From Dehalococcoidia bacterium (GTDB lineage: Bacteria; Chloroflexota; Dehalococcoidia; GIF9; UBA5629): 37,408 bases of DNA. The first letter of the stretch is position 1, and every line of letters begins with the position of its first letter. Under the pieces are notes generated by a model, which saw only the letters and a program-made list of their open reading frames with translations, did no database searches and had not been told where the DNA came from. The stretch spans positions 1-37,408 of the forward strand of contig JAFGHL010000052.1 in the NCBI GenBank assembly GCA_016930155.1, written 5' to 3'. The position numbers were made by a program, and so were the translations under genes. This document shows positions 1 through 8,376 of this stretch, in pieces.

Positions 1-824
1 AGACCGATTACGATGCCATTTTCGTTCAGGATCGGGACTTTATCCGTCTGCACCCACCTTGTGCCGCTCGCGGATTCGTATTGTTCTATTATATTGAGTT
101 TGGGGTGTCCCGATTTAATAACCACCTGATCGTCGTCTGCCATGGCCTGCGCCATGGCCTTCGGGTACAAGTCGAAGACCGTTTTCCCTTTAAATTCCTC
201 TTCGGATATCTTAAGCGCATCGGCAAATGCCTTGTTCACGCGTATAAATCTTCCGTACAGGTCTTTATAGAAAATTATTATCGGCGCAGAATCGATAATA
301 TGCTTGAATTCACGGCGTTGTTTTTCAAAGTGCTCCTCCAGAGTCTTGCGTGCGCTGATGTCCCCGTAGGTGATGGCCACGCCGAAATTCTCCAGCGGGA
401 TGGGCTCGGCGGTGACGTTGATCCAGGTGATCTCGTCTCCATTTTTAACGATCCCCATTTCCACATTTTCGATGCGGCGGTTTTCCTTCAAAGCCCGGAC
501 GCTGGCATATTCTTCGGGCGGCATGGGTGTCCCGTCCGGGCGGACGATCTGCCATTCCGGGCTGTCATATTTGCGCTGTAAATGTCCAGTACGCGTGAGT
601 CCCAGCAGCCGTTCGGATTCTTTATTGGTTTCGATCAGGTTGCCGGCGGCATCTGTGATGCTGATGCCCAGGGGGAATGATTCGAAGAGGATTCGGTATT
701 TTTCCAGCGCGATATGCGTTTGTTCCTCGACCTGCTTCTCGCGTTTCACCTGCCCAACGCCCTTTTTCACCGCCGGCTTTGTCTTGCTTTTGCCGGCCTC
801 TTTTTTCCCAGCCCTGCCAGCCAT
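1..824 (-). CDS. PAS-domain sensor protein (3' part outside window)
   Basis: The reading frame starts at ATG 824 and stays open to base 1, so about 274 N-terminal residues are visible and the C-terminus is missing. The first 40 residues are lysine-rich and polar. Two PAS-like modules follow, at about residues 42-150 (beginning near YRILFESFPLGISITDAAGN) and about 165-274 (FKHIIDSAPIIIFYKDLYG, then a KAFAD segment). A short charged, helical linker of PAC type joins them. PAS domains sense small ligands or redox state and pass the signal to an output domain, often a histidine kinase or diguanylate cyclase. The output domain is not visible, so the protein's activity cannot be named. There is no membrane segment in the visible part, which suggests a cytoplasmic sensor. 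A Shine-Dalgarno-like AAAGGA lies 8 bases before the ATG. Confidence 0.8.
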   Translation of the reverse strand, partial: MAGRAGKKEAGKSKTKPAVKKGVGQVKREKQVEEQTHIALEKYRILFESFPLGISITDAAGNLIETNKESERLLGLTRTGHLQRKYDSPEWQIVRPDGTPMPPEEYASVRALKENRRIENVEMGIVKNGDEITWINVTAEPIPLENFGVAITYGDISARKTLEEHFEKQRREFKHIIDSAPIIIFYKDLYGRFIRVNKAFADALKISEEEFKGKTVFDLYPKAMAQAMADDDQVVIKSGHPKLNIIEQYESASGTRWVQTDKVPILNENGIVIG

Positions 825-914
825 ACTTCGTATCCTTTATGATAGGAATAGATATATGGAATTTATCGACCGGATGATTCAATCATATCACGGATCATTC
901 GATTTACATAAATG

Positions 915-1292
915 TTATGTCTTAAACTTACCCGATGCAGCTATGATGTTCAATACCAGTCCGAAGAGGTTGATTCCCACTGCCAGTGCCCATGAAACAA
1001 TAGAGCTGTAAAGCTGCGGCTGGGTGAAGATGTTGATGATGTGAGTGACCACGCCCCCATAGCCTATAACGATGATAGCCACTCCCATCAGTATCCTGTA
1101 AAGCGTGATTTTACGCAGGAAGCCCGGTATAAGGAAAAGCGCGTAGGTTATCATAGATATCGTGCCCATGACCGGCTGTGTGGGCGCCAGACCCGGCTCT
1201 CCCTGCGATATAAGAAAGAGGCTGACGCCGTTGTACAGTATTCCCAGTACGAAGTAAATAACCTGCAGTAGAAGTAGCGTTTTCAGTTTCAT
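915..1292 (-). CDS. Small four-helix membrane protein, function unknown
   Basis: This 125-residue protein has four hydrophobic stretches, at about residues 4-28, 43-62, 67-88 and 98-120, so it is probably a four-helix inner-membrane protein. I recognise no catalytic or binding motif. A GGAGA ribosome site precedes the ATG. The gene lies 16 bases after the MFS transporter gene on the same strand and is probably co-transcribed with it. It could be an accessory subunit of that transporter or an unrelated membrane protein. Confidence 0.65.
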   Translation of the reverse strand: MKLKTLLLLQVIYFVLGILYNGVSLFLISQGEPGLAPTQPVMGTISMITYALFLIPGFLRKITLYRILMGVAIIVIGYGGVVTHIINIFTQPQLYSSIVSWALAVGINLFGLVLNIIAASGKFKT

Positions 1293-1308
1293 GTCTATTT
1301 CTCCACGC

Positions 1309-2601
1309 TTATTTAGCGATCAGGGTTTCCTGCTGGACTTTGGCCATATCCGCCGGGTAAGTGCGGGCAGCCAGCCAGAGCAGCAGAGCTGCAACTAAGC
1401 CTGCGATGGTGGTGCTCAGCATAGCCATCATAAGGCCCTGGGCGTCTCCCCCCAGAGCGTCGGAGATTGCGCCCACGACGGAGGGACCCCAGGCGCCGCC
1501 GAACATATAGGCGGCGAACACAGCCATTCCCATGGAGAGGCCCTTATGGGCCGTCGGCACAACGTCCTGTGAGACGGCATTGAGTGCGGGCGAGCCGATC
1601 ACCGAGAGGAAGCCGTAGACGAAGCCTAGGGCTATACCGATGGGGCCGAATTTAAGTATCACCATGATGACCAGCACTATGGCGGCCAGTACGGAGGCCA
1701 GTGCGGGCAGGTAGAGACGGCCTTTGCCGGTCTTCTTCTGCCAGAGGTCGGCCAGCCAGCCGCCGAACGGGGCTGCGATGATGGCCGTCAGTGCCCATCC
1801 ACCCACGATCATGCCGGCCGTCGCTTCTGAGATATTCATCAGGCGCATCATCAGAGCCGGCGCCCAGACCAGCACGGATACCGTCATAAAGCACATAATG
1901 CCGTAGCCGAAGAAATACAGAACAAGGCTGCGGATGCGAAACAGCGATGCGATGGACTTGCCGAAATTGATCTTGGCGCCGGCTGTGCCGGTGCCGGCCG
2001 TTGTCTTGTAATCCCGCATAAAGAAAGCCATGATGCCCAGGATGACGCCGGGAATTGCGAAGATATAGAAGGCCCAGCGCCAGCCCATAGATGCGGAGAT
2101 AGCGCCACCTGCGATCACGCCGATGGCGGCGCCCAGGGGAATGCCGATATTGAAGATACCCAGCATGCGTGCGCGCTTTTCCGGAGGATAGGCTGCGCTG
2201 ACCATGGCCACACCGCCGGCGGTGAAGCCGGACTCGCCAACGCCCACCAGGCTGCGCGGTACGATCAAAGAGGTGAAGCTTTTAGCGGATCCGGTCAGGA
2301 AGGTGAACAGGCTCCAGAGCAGAGCCATGATGCCGATAGTCTTATTGCGGCTCCAGCGGTCGACCAGGTAGGCCACAGGGAAGGAGAAGAGCGCCATGCC
2401 CAGTATGAACAGGGTCTGCGCCAGTCCGCACTGGGTATCTGTCAGTCCCAGTTCGACCTTCATGGGCTGCAGCACCACGGAGAAAACCTGCCTGTCGATA
2501 TAGTTGATGACGTAGAGCAGTGTGCAGATTACCAGGATATACATTGCGCTCGCGCCGCCGGTTTTATACAGAGCGGATTGCTGGCTTTTTTCTTCCATCA
2601 T
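1309..2601 (-). CDS. MFS transporter, 12 helices, spinster-like
   Basis: This 430-residue protein has the hydrophobic profile of a 12-helix major facilitator superfamily permease. Helix 1 carries NYIDRQVFSVVLQPMK, typical of the spinster/anion:cation symporter-like branch. The loop between helices 2 and 3 has the MFS motif A form (LVDRWSRNKTIG, about residues 80-91). A second motif-A-like loop (GGWLADLWQKKTGKGR) follows helix 8. The substrate cannot be read from sequence; organic anions, sugars acids or lipids are known for relatives. Start ATG 2601 has AGGAGATAT just upstream; a second in-frame ATG at 2598 is equivalent. It follows the M24 gene on the same strand, so it may import that enzyme's substrate. 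Confidence 0.85.
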   Translation of the reverse strand: MMEEKSQQSALYKTGGASAMYILVICTLLYVINYIDRQVFSVVLQPMKVELGLTDTQCGLAQTLFILGMALFSFPVAYLVDRWSRNKTIGIMALLWSLFTFLTGSAKSFTSLIVPRSLVGVGESGFTAGGVAMVSAAYPPEKRARMLGIFNIGIPLGAAIGVIAGGAISASMGWRWAFYIFAIPGVILGIMAFFMRDYKTTAGTGTAGAKINFGKSIASLFRIRSLVLYFFGYGIMCFMTVSVLVWAPALMMRLMNISEATAGMIVGGWALTAIIAAPFGGWLADLWQKKTGKGRLYLPALASVLAAIVLVIMVILKFGPIGIALGFVYGFLSVIGSPALNAVSQDVVPTAHKGLSMGMAVFAAYMFGGAWGPSVVGAISDALGGDAQGLMMAMLSTTIAGLVAALLLWLAARTYPADMAKVQQETLIAK

Positions 2602-2644
2602 ATATCTCCTATTTCTTCAACGTTAATTCTTCTATTGTTTCCGT

Positions 2645-2701
2645 GTAGGGGCGGGTTTTCAAACCCGCCCGAATCGGGCGCAGCTAAAGCAACGCCCCTA
2701 C
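2645..2701. repeat. Palindromic repeat with 9-bp terminal inverted repeats
   Basis: The element begins GTAGGGGCG (2645-2653) and ends with its exact reverse complement CGCCCCTAC (2693-2701). Inside is a perfect 10-bp hairpin, GGGCGGGTTT (2649-2658) with AAACCCGCCC (2661-2670) and a 2-base loop. Repeats with this kind of GTAGGGGC end and GGGCGGG hairpin are scattered between genes in many bacterial genomes, from general knowledge. The right end overlaps the M24 gene's last Lys codon and supplies its TAG stop (2698-2700). The hairpin could also weaken transcription between the M24 and MFS genes. I see no other copy in this window. Confidence 0.7.
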
Positions 2702-3858
2702 TTTTTGAAGGTCAACGCCTCGATTTCTTCGGGCGCATGGGTCAATTTCAGGTTGCCATTCTCGGTGATCAGCACGGTATCGGAGTGGCGGTAGCCGCCC
2801 TTCCCCTGGAAATAGATGCCCGGCTCGATGCTGACGATCATGCCCGGCGCCAGCTTGCGCTTGTCCCCCAGCGCCAGGAAGGGATCTTCATGTCCGGTGA
2901 TGCCGAAGCCGTGTCCCGTGCGGTGAATGATGTTCTTCTCGTATCCGGCGTCGATGAAGACCTGCCGCACCTGTTTGTCGATTTCCTCCAGCACGGTGCC
3001 GGGCTGCGCCAGCTTGTAGGCCAGCGCGCGCCCTTTCATCATTAAGTCGAACAGCTTCCTGGCATGGTCAGGCACATGCTCCAGAAACAGCGTGCGCTCG
3101 ATCTCGACGCCGTAGCCGTCCACAATAGCGCCGACGATGGAGCAGGAGGGCCCTCCCTCCTCCATAGTCATAAAAGGTGTGGGTATGATATGCGGGTCAT
3201 GAGAAATGGACGGCGGCCAGACCGCGCCCTGGAACTTGCTGGCCATCAGGTTGATGTCGGGCACTTCAATCAGCGCTTTGGCCATCATGGCCTGCACCAG
3301 TCCGCTGTAGATGGTGATGATGGGTACGCCCACACGTGTGAGCTCCAGCAGCTTTTTCATACCTTCGTCCACCACCTGGCAGGCATGCACAGTGCGTCCT
3401 ATCTCGTAATCTGTCTTGATTACGCGGACCTCCTCTATGATATTTGTGATGATGGTTGTGCCTCGCGTCTCCTCTCGTATGCCTGAAGGCATTGCCGATT
3501 CGATGCCGATGCGGTCGCCGTCCTTAAACAACGGCCTGTAAACGTCGAACCAGTTCTGCCCCGCGGGCGCCGGGAACTCGTAATAGATGACGTAATCAAG
3601 GTCGCAGCGCGCCCTGGCCTTGACGTGTGTAGATTCCAGCAGTGGGCAGACCATTTTCATTGTGCCCTTCTTTGGTATCACCAGTATGAAGGGACGCTCG
3701 TGCACTATATTGGCGAAATTGGTCAGGTAGTAGATGTTGATCGGCGAGAAGGAGATGTAGTAGTCCAGCTTCTGCTTCTCCATCAAAGCACGCACTTTCT
3801 CAAGGCGTGCGCCCAGCTCCTCTTTACTGGGTTTGGCGGTGATCGGCTCAATCTTCAT
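2698..3858 (-). CDS. Creatinase-like M24 (pita-bread fold) protein
   Basis: This 386-residue protein has the two-domain architecture of M24 aminopeptidase P/prolidase/creatinase proteins: an N-terminal creatinase_N-like domain (about 1-150) and a C-terminal pita-bread domain (about 155-380). Hallmarks are HRTGHGFG (312-319, His312 and His316), SIEPGIY (343-349) and GGYRHSDTVL (354-363). Of the five usual metal ligands only His316 and Glu345 are clearly kept. The two Asp positions appear as Ile241 and Glu252 (in VEIERTLFL), and the final Glu as Ser359. The IERTLFL and GGYR segments resemble metal-free creatinase more than aminopeptidase P, so a C-N hydrolase role is as plausible as a peptidase role. 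AAAGGAGG precedes the ATG. The gene appears to lead an operon with the MFS transporter. Confidence 0.8.
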   Translation of the reverse strand: MKIEPITAKPSKEELGARLEKVRALMEKQKLDYYISFSPINIYYLTNFANIVHERPFILVIPKKGTMKMVCPLLESTHVKARARCDLDYVIYYEFPAPAGQNWFDVYRPLFKDGDRIGIESAMPSGIREETRGTTIITNIIEEVRVIKTDYEIGRTVHACQVVDEGMKKLLELTRVGVPIITIYSGLVQAMMAKALIEVPDINLMASKFQGAVWPPSISHDPHIIPTPFMTMEEGGPSCSIVGAIVDGYGVEIERTLFLEHVPDHARKLFDLMMKGRALAYKLAQPGTVLEEIDKQVRQVFIDAGYEKNIIHRTGHGFGITGHEDPFLALGDKRKLAPGMIVSIEPGIYFQGKGGYRHSDTVLITENGNLKLTHAPEEIEALTFKK

Positions 3859-3890
3859 GCTCTGCCTCCTTTAAGCGGGGATTTTCCGCT

Positions 3891-3919
3891 ATTATACCGC
3901 AGTATACGGGTATGTTAAA
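3891..3919 (-). promoter_or_regulatory. Promoter for the M24-MFS operon
   Basis: On the minus strand, TTTAAC (3919-3914), a 17-base spacer and TATAAT (3896-3891) form a sigma-70-type promoter. The predicted transcript start near 3884 gives a short leader containing the AAAGGAGG ribosome site of the M24 gene. Confidence 0.6.
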
Positions 3920-3973
3920 CGAACTGATATGAAGATCGGAAAATGGGTGAGAATCTAAGTGCGGTCATTACGG

Positions 3974-4002
3974 TTTACAGAGGGAAGGTCATCGGATATA
4001 GT
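3974..4002 (+). promoter_or_regulatory. Promoter for the DUF3820 gene
   Basis: TTTACA (3974-3979), a 17-base spacer and TATAGT (3997-4002) form a sigma-70-type promoter. The predicted start near 4009 leaves about 17 bases before the ATG at 4026. It is divergent from the M24 promoter in the same gap. Confidence 0.55.
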
Positions 4003-4025
4003 ATGTATTGTATTTTGACTGAGTA

Positions 4026-4271
4026 ATGATGGATGAAAATATAGCCAGTCCTATCAATCCCCAAATGTTAGTTGACCTGGTATCAATAAAAATGCCTTTT
4101 GGAAAATACAAAGACTATATCCTTTGTGATCTACCTAAACCTTATCTGGTCTGGTTTCACCGGAAAGGTTTCCCTCCAGGAAAAATTGGCGCGCTATTAG
4201 CTGCTCTTTATGAGATTAGACTTAACGGATTGGGATATCTCCTTAAGCCGATCAGAAAATATTCACAGTAA
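4026..4271 (+). CDS. DUF3820 family small protein
   Basis: This 81-residue protein matches the DUF3820 / QSregVF pattern: MPFGKYKDYILCDLPKPYL (about 24-42), then VWFHRKGFPPGK and a YEIRLNGL end. Proteins of this family are small and cytoplasmic; the family's molecular function is not established, and its 'quorum-sensing regulated virulence factor' label comes from one pseudomonad. ATG 4026 is chosen although no good ribosome site is visible; a second ATG follows directly at 4029. A YwbE-like gene follows 29 bases downstream on the same strand and is likely co-transcribed. Confidence 0.8.
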   Translation: MMDENIASPINPQMLVDLVSIKMPFGKYKDYILCDLPKPYLVWFHRKGFPPGKIGALLAALYEIRLNGLGYLLKPIRKYSQ

Positions 4272-4300
4272 ACTTGAGTGATACGAGATAGAATTACAAT

Positions 4301-4495
4301 ATGGGCGTTATAAAGCGCGAGGATATAAAGGTGGGCTTGCGGGTCTCAATAGTAATGAAGGCAGATCAACGGTCTGGAAAATCAACTGAAGGGATAGTCA
4401 AAGCTATTTTGACAAACTCCTCATTTCATGCCCATGGCATCAAGGTCCGGCTGGAAAGCGGCCAGGTTGGTCGAGTTAAAGAGATCATAAATTAG
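4301..4495 (+). CDS. ywbE: YwbE family protein (DUF2196)
   Basis: This 64-residue protein has the full YwbE/DUF2196 pattern: KREDIKVGLRVSIVMKADQR near the start, a GK-TEGIVKAILTNSS centre, then HGIKVRLESGQVGRVKEI. The family is a small beta-barrel-like domain (KOW-like in appearance) of unknown function; a nucleic-acid role is only inferred. The length equals the usual family length. The stop codon TAG (4493-4495) overlaps the stop of the convergent ftsK gene (4492-4494 on the other strand), so there is no room for an intrinsic terminator between the two. Confidence 0.85.
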   Translation: MGVIKREDIKVGLRVSIVMKADQRSGKSTEGIVKAILTNSSFHAHGIKVRLESGQVGRVKEIIN

Positions 4496-6705
4496 GCACT
4501 TCCCCCCTGCCCTTCTTTCTCTCCGCTTCTCTCCTTCCCAAACCCCTCTTCCTTCAGTTTGTCCATGATCCTGGCCGCCCGAGGGAACCCTATCCCCAGT
4601 TTCCTCTGTAAATATGAAGCCGAGATTTCCTTTGATTCCAGGGCAAGCTGGCGGGCGGCATCCAGCAGCTCGTCCTCTGCGGATTTTTTGCTCTCGGGGC
4701 TGGCCTTTGCCATCTCCTCGAATTTTATCGGTTGTGTCTCCTGGCGGCGCTGGTTGCCCCAGAAGGTGACCAGCCTCTCGATCTCGGCGTCGCTGACCAT
4801 GGTGCCCTGCAGGCGCTTGGGCTTGGAAGCGTCCTGCGGCATATAAAGCATATCGCCCCTGCCCAGCAGCTTCTCGGCGCCGGCGGAATCGATGATGGTG
4901 CGGGAGTCCACCTGCGAGGTCAGCGCGAAGCTCATGCGCGTGGGGAAGTTGGCCTTGATCAGTCCGGTCACAACGTCTACGGACGGCCTCTGTGTGGCTA
5001 CGATCAAATGTATGCCCGTGGCGCGCGCAAGCTGCGCCAGGCGGCAGAGGGCGTGCTCGACCTCGTCGTAAGCGGCCATCATCAGGTCGGCCAGCTCGTC
5101 GATGATCACAATAATGTAGGGCATGCACTCCGAGGGCTGTTTGTTCTTGTTGAAGTCCTCAATATTGCGCGCCTTGCCCGCCGAGAAGCGCTTGTAGCGG
5201 ATGTCCATCTCGGCGCTCAGCCAGCGCAGGGCCATCACGGCTTTCTCGGTATCCACCACAACGGGCGATACCAGATGCGGGATGCTGTTGTAGTTAACCA
5301 GCTCGACGCGCTTGGGGTCCACCATTACGAAACGCACGGCATCGGGCGTGTTGTTCATCATCAGGCAGCAGATAATGGAATTGAGGCAGACGCTTTTGCC
5401 GCTGCCGGTGGCGCCCGCGATCAGCAGGTGCGGCATCTTGGTCAGGTCGGCCACGATGGTCTCACCTCCCGCGCCCTTGCCCAGCGCAATGGCCAGGTGG
5501 GATTTAGCCAACATCTTCTGGAAAGCGGTGCTCTCCATTACGCCTCGCAGGCCGACCGAGCCGAAGGTGGTATTGGGCACTTCTATGCCCACCATGGACT
5601 TGCCGGGCACGGGCGCCTCTATCCTGATGCTGGGAGCAGCCAGCGCCAGCGCCAGGTCGTTGGAAAGCGAATTGATGCGCTCAACCTTGACTCGCGTGCG
5701 GCCGACCTCCTCTTGCCTGGAGGAGACGTTGCCGTCGCGGTCCTTCTCCCGGACCTCTTTGAATTTTCGGTCCCAGCCGGGCTCTACGCCGAACTGTGTG
5801 ACAGTAGGGCCGCGGTTCACCTCGATCACCCTGGCTTCAACACCGTAGCTGGCCAGCGCCTCCTCGATGGTCTCACGGCGCTTCTCTATCTCGCTGTCGC
5901 TGATGACGGTCTCGGCTATCCTGTCAAGAATATTTATATTGGGCAGCGACCAGCCGCCAACGATTATGCCGGAACGCAGCCTGTCCATCACAGCGGTATC
6001 GATAGGCGCGACCGGTTCCTCACCTTTCTCAATCGGCGCAGGTTGTTTTTCTTCCGTTGCTTTTACAGGCGGCAACCCCTTTTTCTTTGAGTTGGATTCT
6101 TTGACTGCCTCCGCTATGCCGCCGACCGCCCCCGCCGTTCCTTTAGCCGTGCGCTTGAAAAGTCCCAGCGTCCATTCGGGCGCCACCAGGAATACGCCAA
6201 GCAGAACCAGCGCTAAAATAATCAACGCGCCTATAACCGGAGAATCGGTAACAATAGCCTGCCCGATCAGGCCTCCCAGCGTAACCTGTGCCAGTATCCC
6301 GGAACCGGCCGGGCGAAGATAGGAAAGGAGTCCCCAGACGGCCGTCATAAAGGCGGCCGCAGCTATAAAGTAGTTCCAGCTACGCGCGAAAAACGAGGGA
6401 CGTCCTATGATGACCAGCAGACCTATAATGGCTATTATCACGAAGATAACGCCCAGTCCCATCAGGCTTACGATATTAGCTCCGGCTATGTCGAGAGCGG
6501 AGGAAATTTCCGCGCCGAGCTCGCCCATGGCCTGCGTGATGAGCGGCCACAGGGCCACTATCAGGCAGACTACTATCACAAATATGATGGCGAGCAGCAC
6601 GGGGGGAGAGAAAAGGAAGTGGAGAAACGCATTGCCGGAGCCTTTTCCGGATTTCTTCTGCGATGGATTTTTACTGTTGGTACTCCTGCTTTTCCTGGCG
6701 GGCAT
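4492..6705 (-). CDS. ftsK: DNA translocase FtsK/SpoIIIE
   Basis: This 737-residue ATP-driven DNA pump moves chromosome ends through the closing septum. The N-terminal part (about 35-175) has four hydrophobic stretches that anchor it in the membrane. A charged linker (about 185-240) follows, then the alpha domain and the RecA-like motor. Walker A is GATGSGKS (431-438) and Walker B lies in IIVIIDELADL (531-541). ATQRPSVDV and FALTSQVDSRTI motifs follow. The C-terminal winged-helix gamma domain (about 675-725, SASYLQRKLGIGFPRAARI) recognises orientation sequences on DNA. The segment 311-338 is a charged insertion compared with E. coli FtsK. The gene is last in the UDG-RNase J-FtsK operon, 12 bases after rnj. 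Confidence 0.95.
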   Translation of the reverse strand: MPARKSRSTNSKNPSQKKSGKGSGNAFLHFLFSPPVLLAIIFVIVVCLIVALWPLITQAMGELGAEISSALDIAGANIVSLMGLGVIFVIIAIIGLLVIIGRPSFFARSWNYFIAAAAFMTAVWGLLSYLRPAGSGILAQVTLGGLIGQAIVTDSPVIGALIILALVLLGVFLVAPEWTLGLFKRTAKGTAGAVGGIAEAVKESNSKKKGLPPVKATEEKQPAPIEKGEEPVAPIDTAVMDRLRSGIIVGGWSLPNINILDRIAETVISDSEIEKRRETIEEALASYGVEARVIEVNRGPTVTQFGVEPGWDRKFKEVREKDRDGNVSSRQEEVGRTRVKVERINSLSNDLALALAAPSIRIEAPVPGKSMVGIEVPNTTFGSVGLRGVMESTAFQKMLAKSHLAIALGKGAGGETIVADLTKMPHLLIAGATGSGKSVCLNSIICCLMMNNTPDAVRFVMVDPKRVELVNYNSIPHLVSPVVVDTEKAVMALRWLSAEMDIRYKRFSAGKARNIEDFNKNKQPSECMPYIIVIIDELADLMMAAYDEVEHALCRLAQLARATGIHLIVATQRPSVDVVTGLIKANFPTRMSFALTSQVDSRTIIDSAGAEKLLGRGDMLYMPQDASKPKRLQGTMVSDAEIERLVTFWGNQRRQETQPIKFEEMAKASPESKKSAEDELLDAARQLALESKEISASYLQRKLGIGFPRAARIMDKLKEEGFGKERSGEKEGQGGSA

Positions 6706-6717
6706 AGGTTTATTCTA

Positions 6718-8370
6718 CTATACCTCGATAGCAGTTGTAATTATCATGGGGCGCCGCTTGGTCTTCTCGTAGAAGAATTTGCTCAGGGTTTCCTTGATGC
6801 GCGTATGAATGGCGCTCTGCTCGGTGTGGTGCCCCTTGCCCAGCGTGCTGGCCACTAGCTCGCGCCCCTGGTTGATCACAGTGCCGTCATGCTCGGCGTC
6901 CACGAAGCCGCGTGATACGATGTCAGGCGTGCCCACCAGGCAACCTTTATTCTTGTCCAGTGCCACTATAACCACCACGATGCCGTCGCGGGAAAGCAGC
7001 TTGCGGTCGCGCAGTATCACCTGCGCATGGCGGCCCAGCACCAGGCCGTCCACGTAAACATTTCCATACGGCAGCTTGCCGGCTATGCGCGCCTTCTCGC
7101 CGTCGACCTCAAGTATATTCCCGTTATCCATGACGAAGATATTGCTCTCCTGTATACCAAGGCTTTTGGCCAGGCCGGCATGTATGACGAGGTGGCGGTA
7201 CTCGCCGTGTATCGGCATGAAGAACCTGGGCTTGGCCAGTGTGAGCAGCATCTTGAGTTCCTCCTGGCTGCCGTGGCCGTGCACATGCACGTTGGAGCGC
7301 GAGCCGTAGATAACGTTGGCGCCCTGGCGGAACAGATTGTCGATGGTGCGGTTGATAAGCGACTCGTTGCCGGGAATGGGTGTGGCGGATATGACCACGG
7401 TATCGCCCTGATGTACACGTATCTCGGGATGGTCGCGGTTGGCGATGCGCACCAGCGCCGAGGTCGGTTCGCCCTGGCTGCCGGTGGTGAGCAGGATGGT
7501 CTGGCTGTGGCTGTATTTCTTAAGGTCATCTGCAGTACATAGTACTTGACCCGCGTCATGCAGGTAGCCGAGTTCCAGGGCCATCTTGACCGTATCGCGC
7601 ATGCTGCGCCCGACGATGAAGACATGGCGTTTGTGGTGGGTGGCGGCATCGATGACCATCTGGATACGGGATATCAACGATGAGAAAGTGGCGATGATGA
7701 CCCGGCCGGGCGCATCGCCGATGATATGCTCCAGGGTCTGGCCGACGATTTTCTCTGAAGGAGTATAGCCGGGCAGTTCGCTGTAGGTGGAATCGGCCAT
7801 CAGCAGCAGCACGCCTTCGTTGCCCAGCTTGGCCAGCTTGGAGAGGTCGGTGGGACGGCCGTCCACCGGCGTGTAATCTATCTTGAAATCGCCGCTGTTG
7901 ACTATAGCCCCCAGCGGCGTATAGATGATCAGCCCCACCGCGTCGGGTATGCTGTGGCAGACAGGGAAGGCCTCGACCTTGAAGCCTCCCACCTGGAAGC
8001 GCACGCCCGGCGTTATCAGCTTGAGCCTCGCCTTGATCAGGGAGCGGTGCTCCTTGAGCTTGACTGAGATAAGTCCCTGCGTGAGTTTTGTAGCGTAGAT
8101 GGGGAGGTCGAGCTGTGGCAGTATATATGGGAGGGCGCCGATATGGTCCTCGTGGCCGTGTGTGATGACGATGCCGCGCAGCTTATGTTTATGCTCGAGC
8201 AGATAGGTTATATCCGGAATCAGCAGGTCGACTCCCAGCATCTCGTCCTCGGGGAACATCATGCCGCAGTCGATGATGAGGATATCTTCGCCGTATTCGA
8301 CGGCCATCATGTTCTTGCCGATCTCGCCGAGGCCGCCGAGGGGGATAATTCTTAACTTGTGACGGGTCAT
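6718..8370 (-). CDS. rnj: Ribonuclease J
   Basis: This 550-residue metallo-beta-lactamase/beta-CASP nuclease carries 5'-to-3' exonuclease and endonuclease activity for mRNA decay and rRNA maturation. The zinc-binding motif is HGHEDH (71-76), with the RNase J-typical GGLGEIGKN (12-20) and MMFPEDEMLGVDLLIPD start. A GDFKIDYTPVDG segment, a beta-CASP domain and a HVHGHGSQEE motif follow. The C-terminal dimerisation region is present, so the protein is full length. It lies 6 bases after the uracil-DNA glycosylase gene and 12 bases before ftsK, in one operon. The presence of RNase J rather than RNase E suits a Gram-positive-like or Chloroflexota host. Confidence 0.95.
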   Translation of the reverse strand: MTRHKLRIIPLGGLGEIGKNMMAVEYGEDILIIDCGMMFPEDEMLGVDLLIPDITYLLEHKHKLRGIVITHGHEDHIGALPYILPQLDLPIYATKLTQGLISVKLKEHRSLIKARLKLITPGVRFQVGGFKVEAFPVCHSIPDAVGLIIYTPLGAIVNSGDFKIDYTPVDGRPTDLSKLAKLGNEGVLLLMADSTYSELPGYTPSEKIVGQTLEHIIGDAPGRVIIATFSSLISRIQMVIDAATHHKRHVFIVGRSMRDTVKMALELGYLHDAGQVLCTADDLKKYSHSQTILLTTGSQGEPTSALVRIANRDHPEIRVHQGDTVVISATPIPGNESLINRTIDNLFRQGANVIYGSRSNVHVHGHGSQEELKMLLTLAKPRFFMPIHGEYRHLVIHAGLAKSLGIQESNIFVMDNGNILEVDGEKARIAGKLPYGNVYVDGLVLGRHAQVILRDRKLLSRDGIVVVIVALDKNKGCLVGTPDIVSRGFVDAEHDGTVINQGRELVASTLGKGHHTEQSAIHTRIKETLSKFFYEKTKRRPMIITTAIEV

Positions 8371-8376
8371 TGCATT

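Noticed and set aside
4732-6090. A 452-codon open frame on the plus strand opposite ftsK
   Set aside because: It runs antisense to a clear FtsK with all motifs, its translation is low-complexity His/Gln/Gly-rich, and no family is recognisable.
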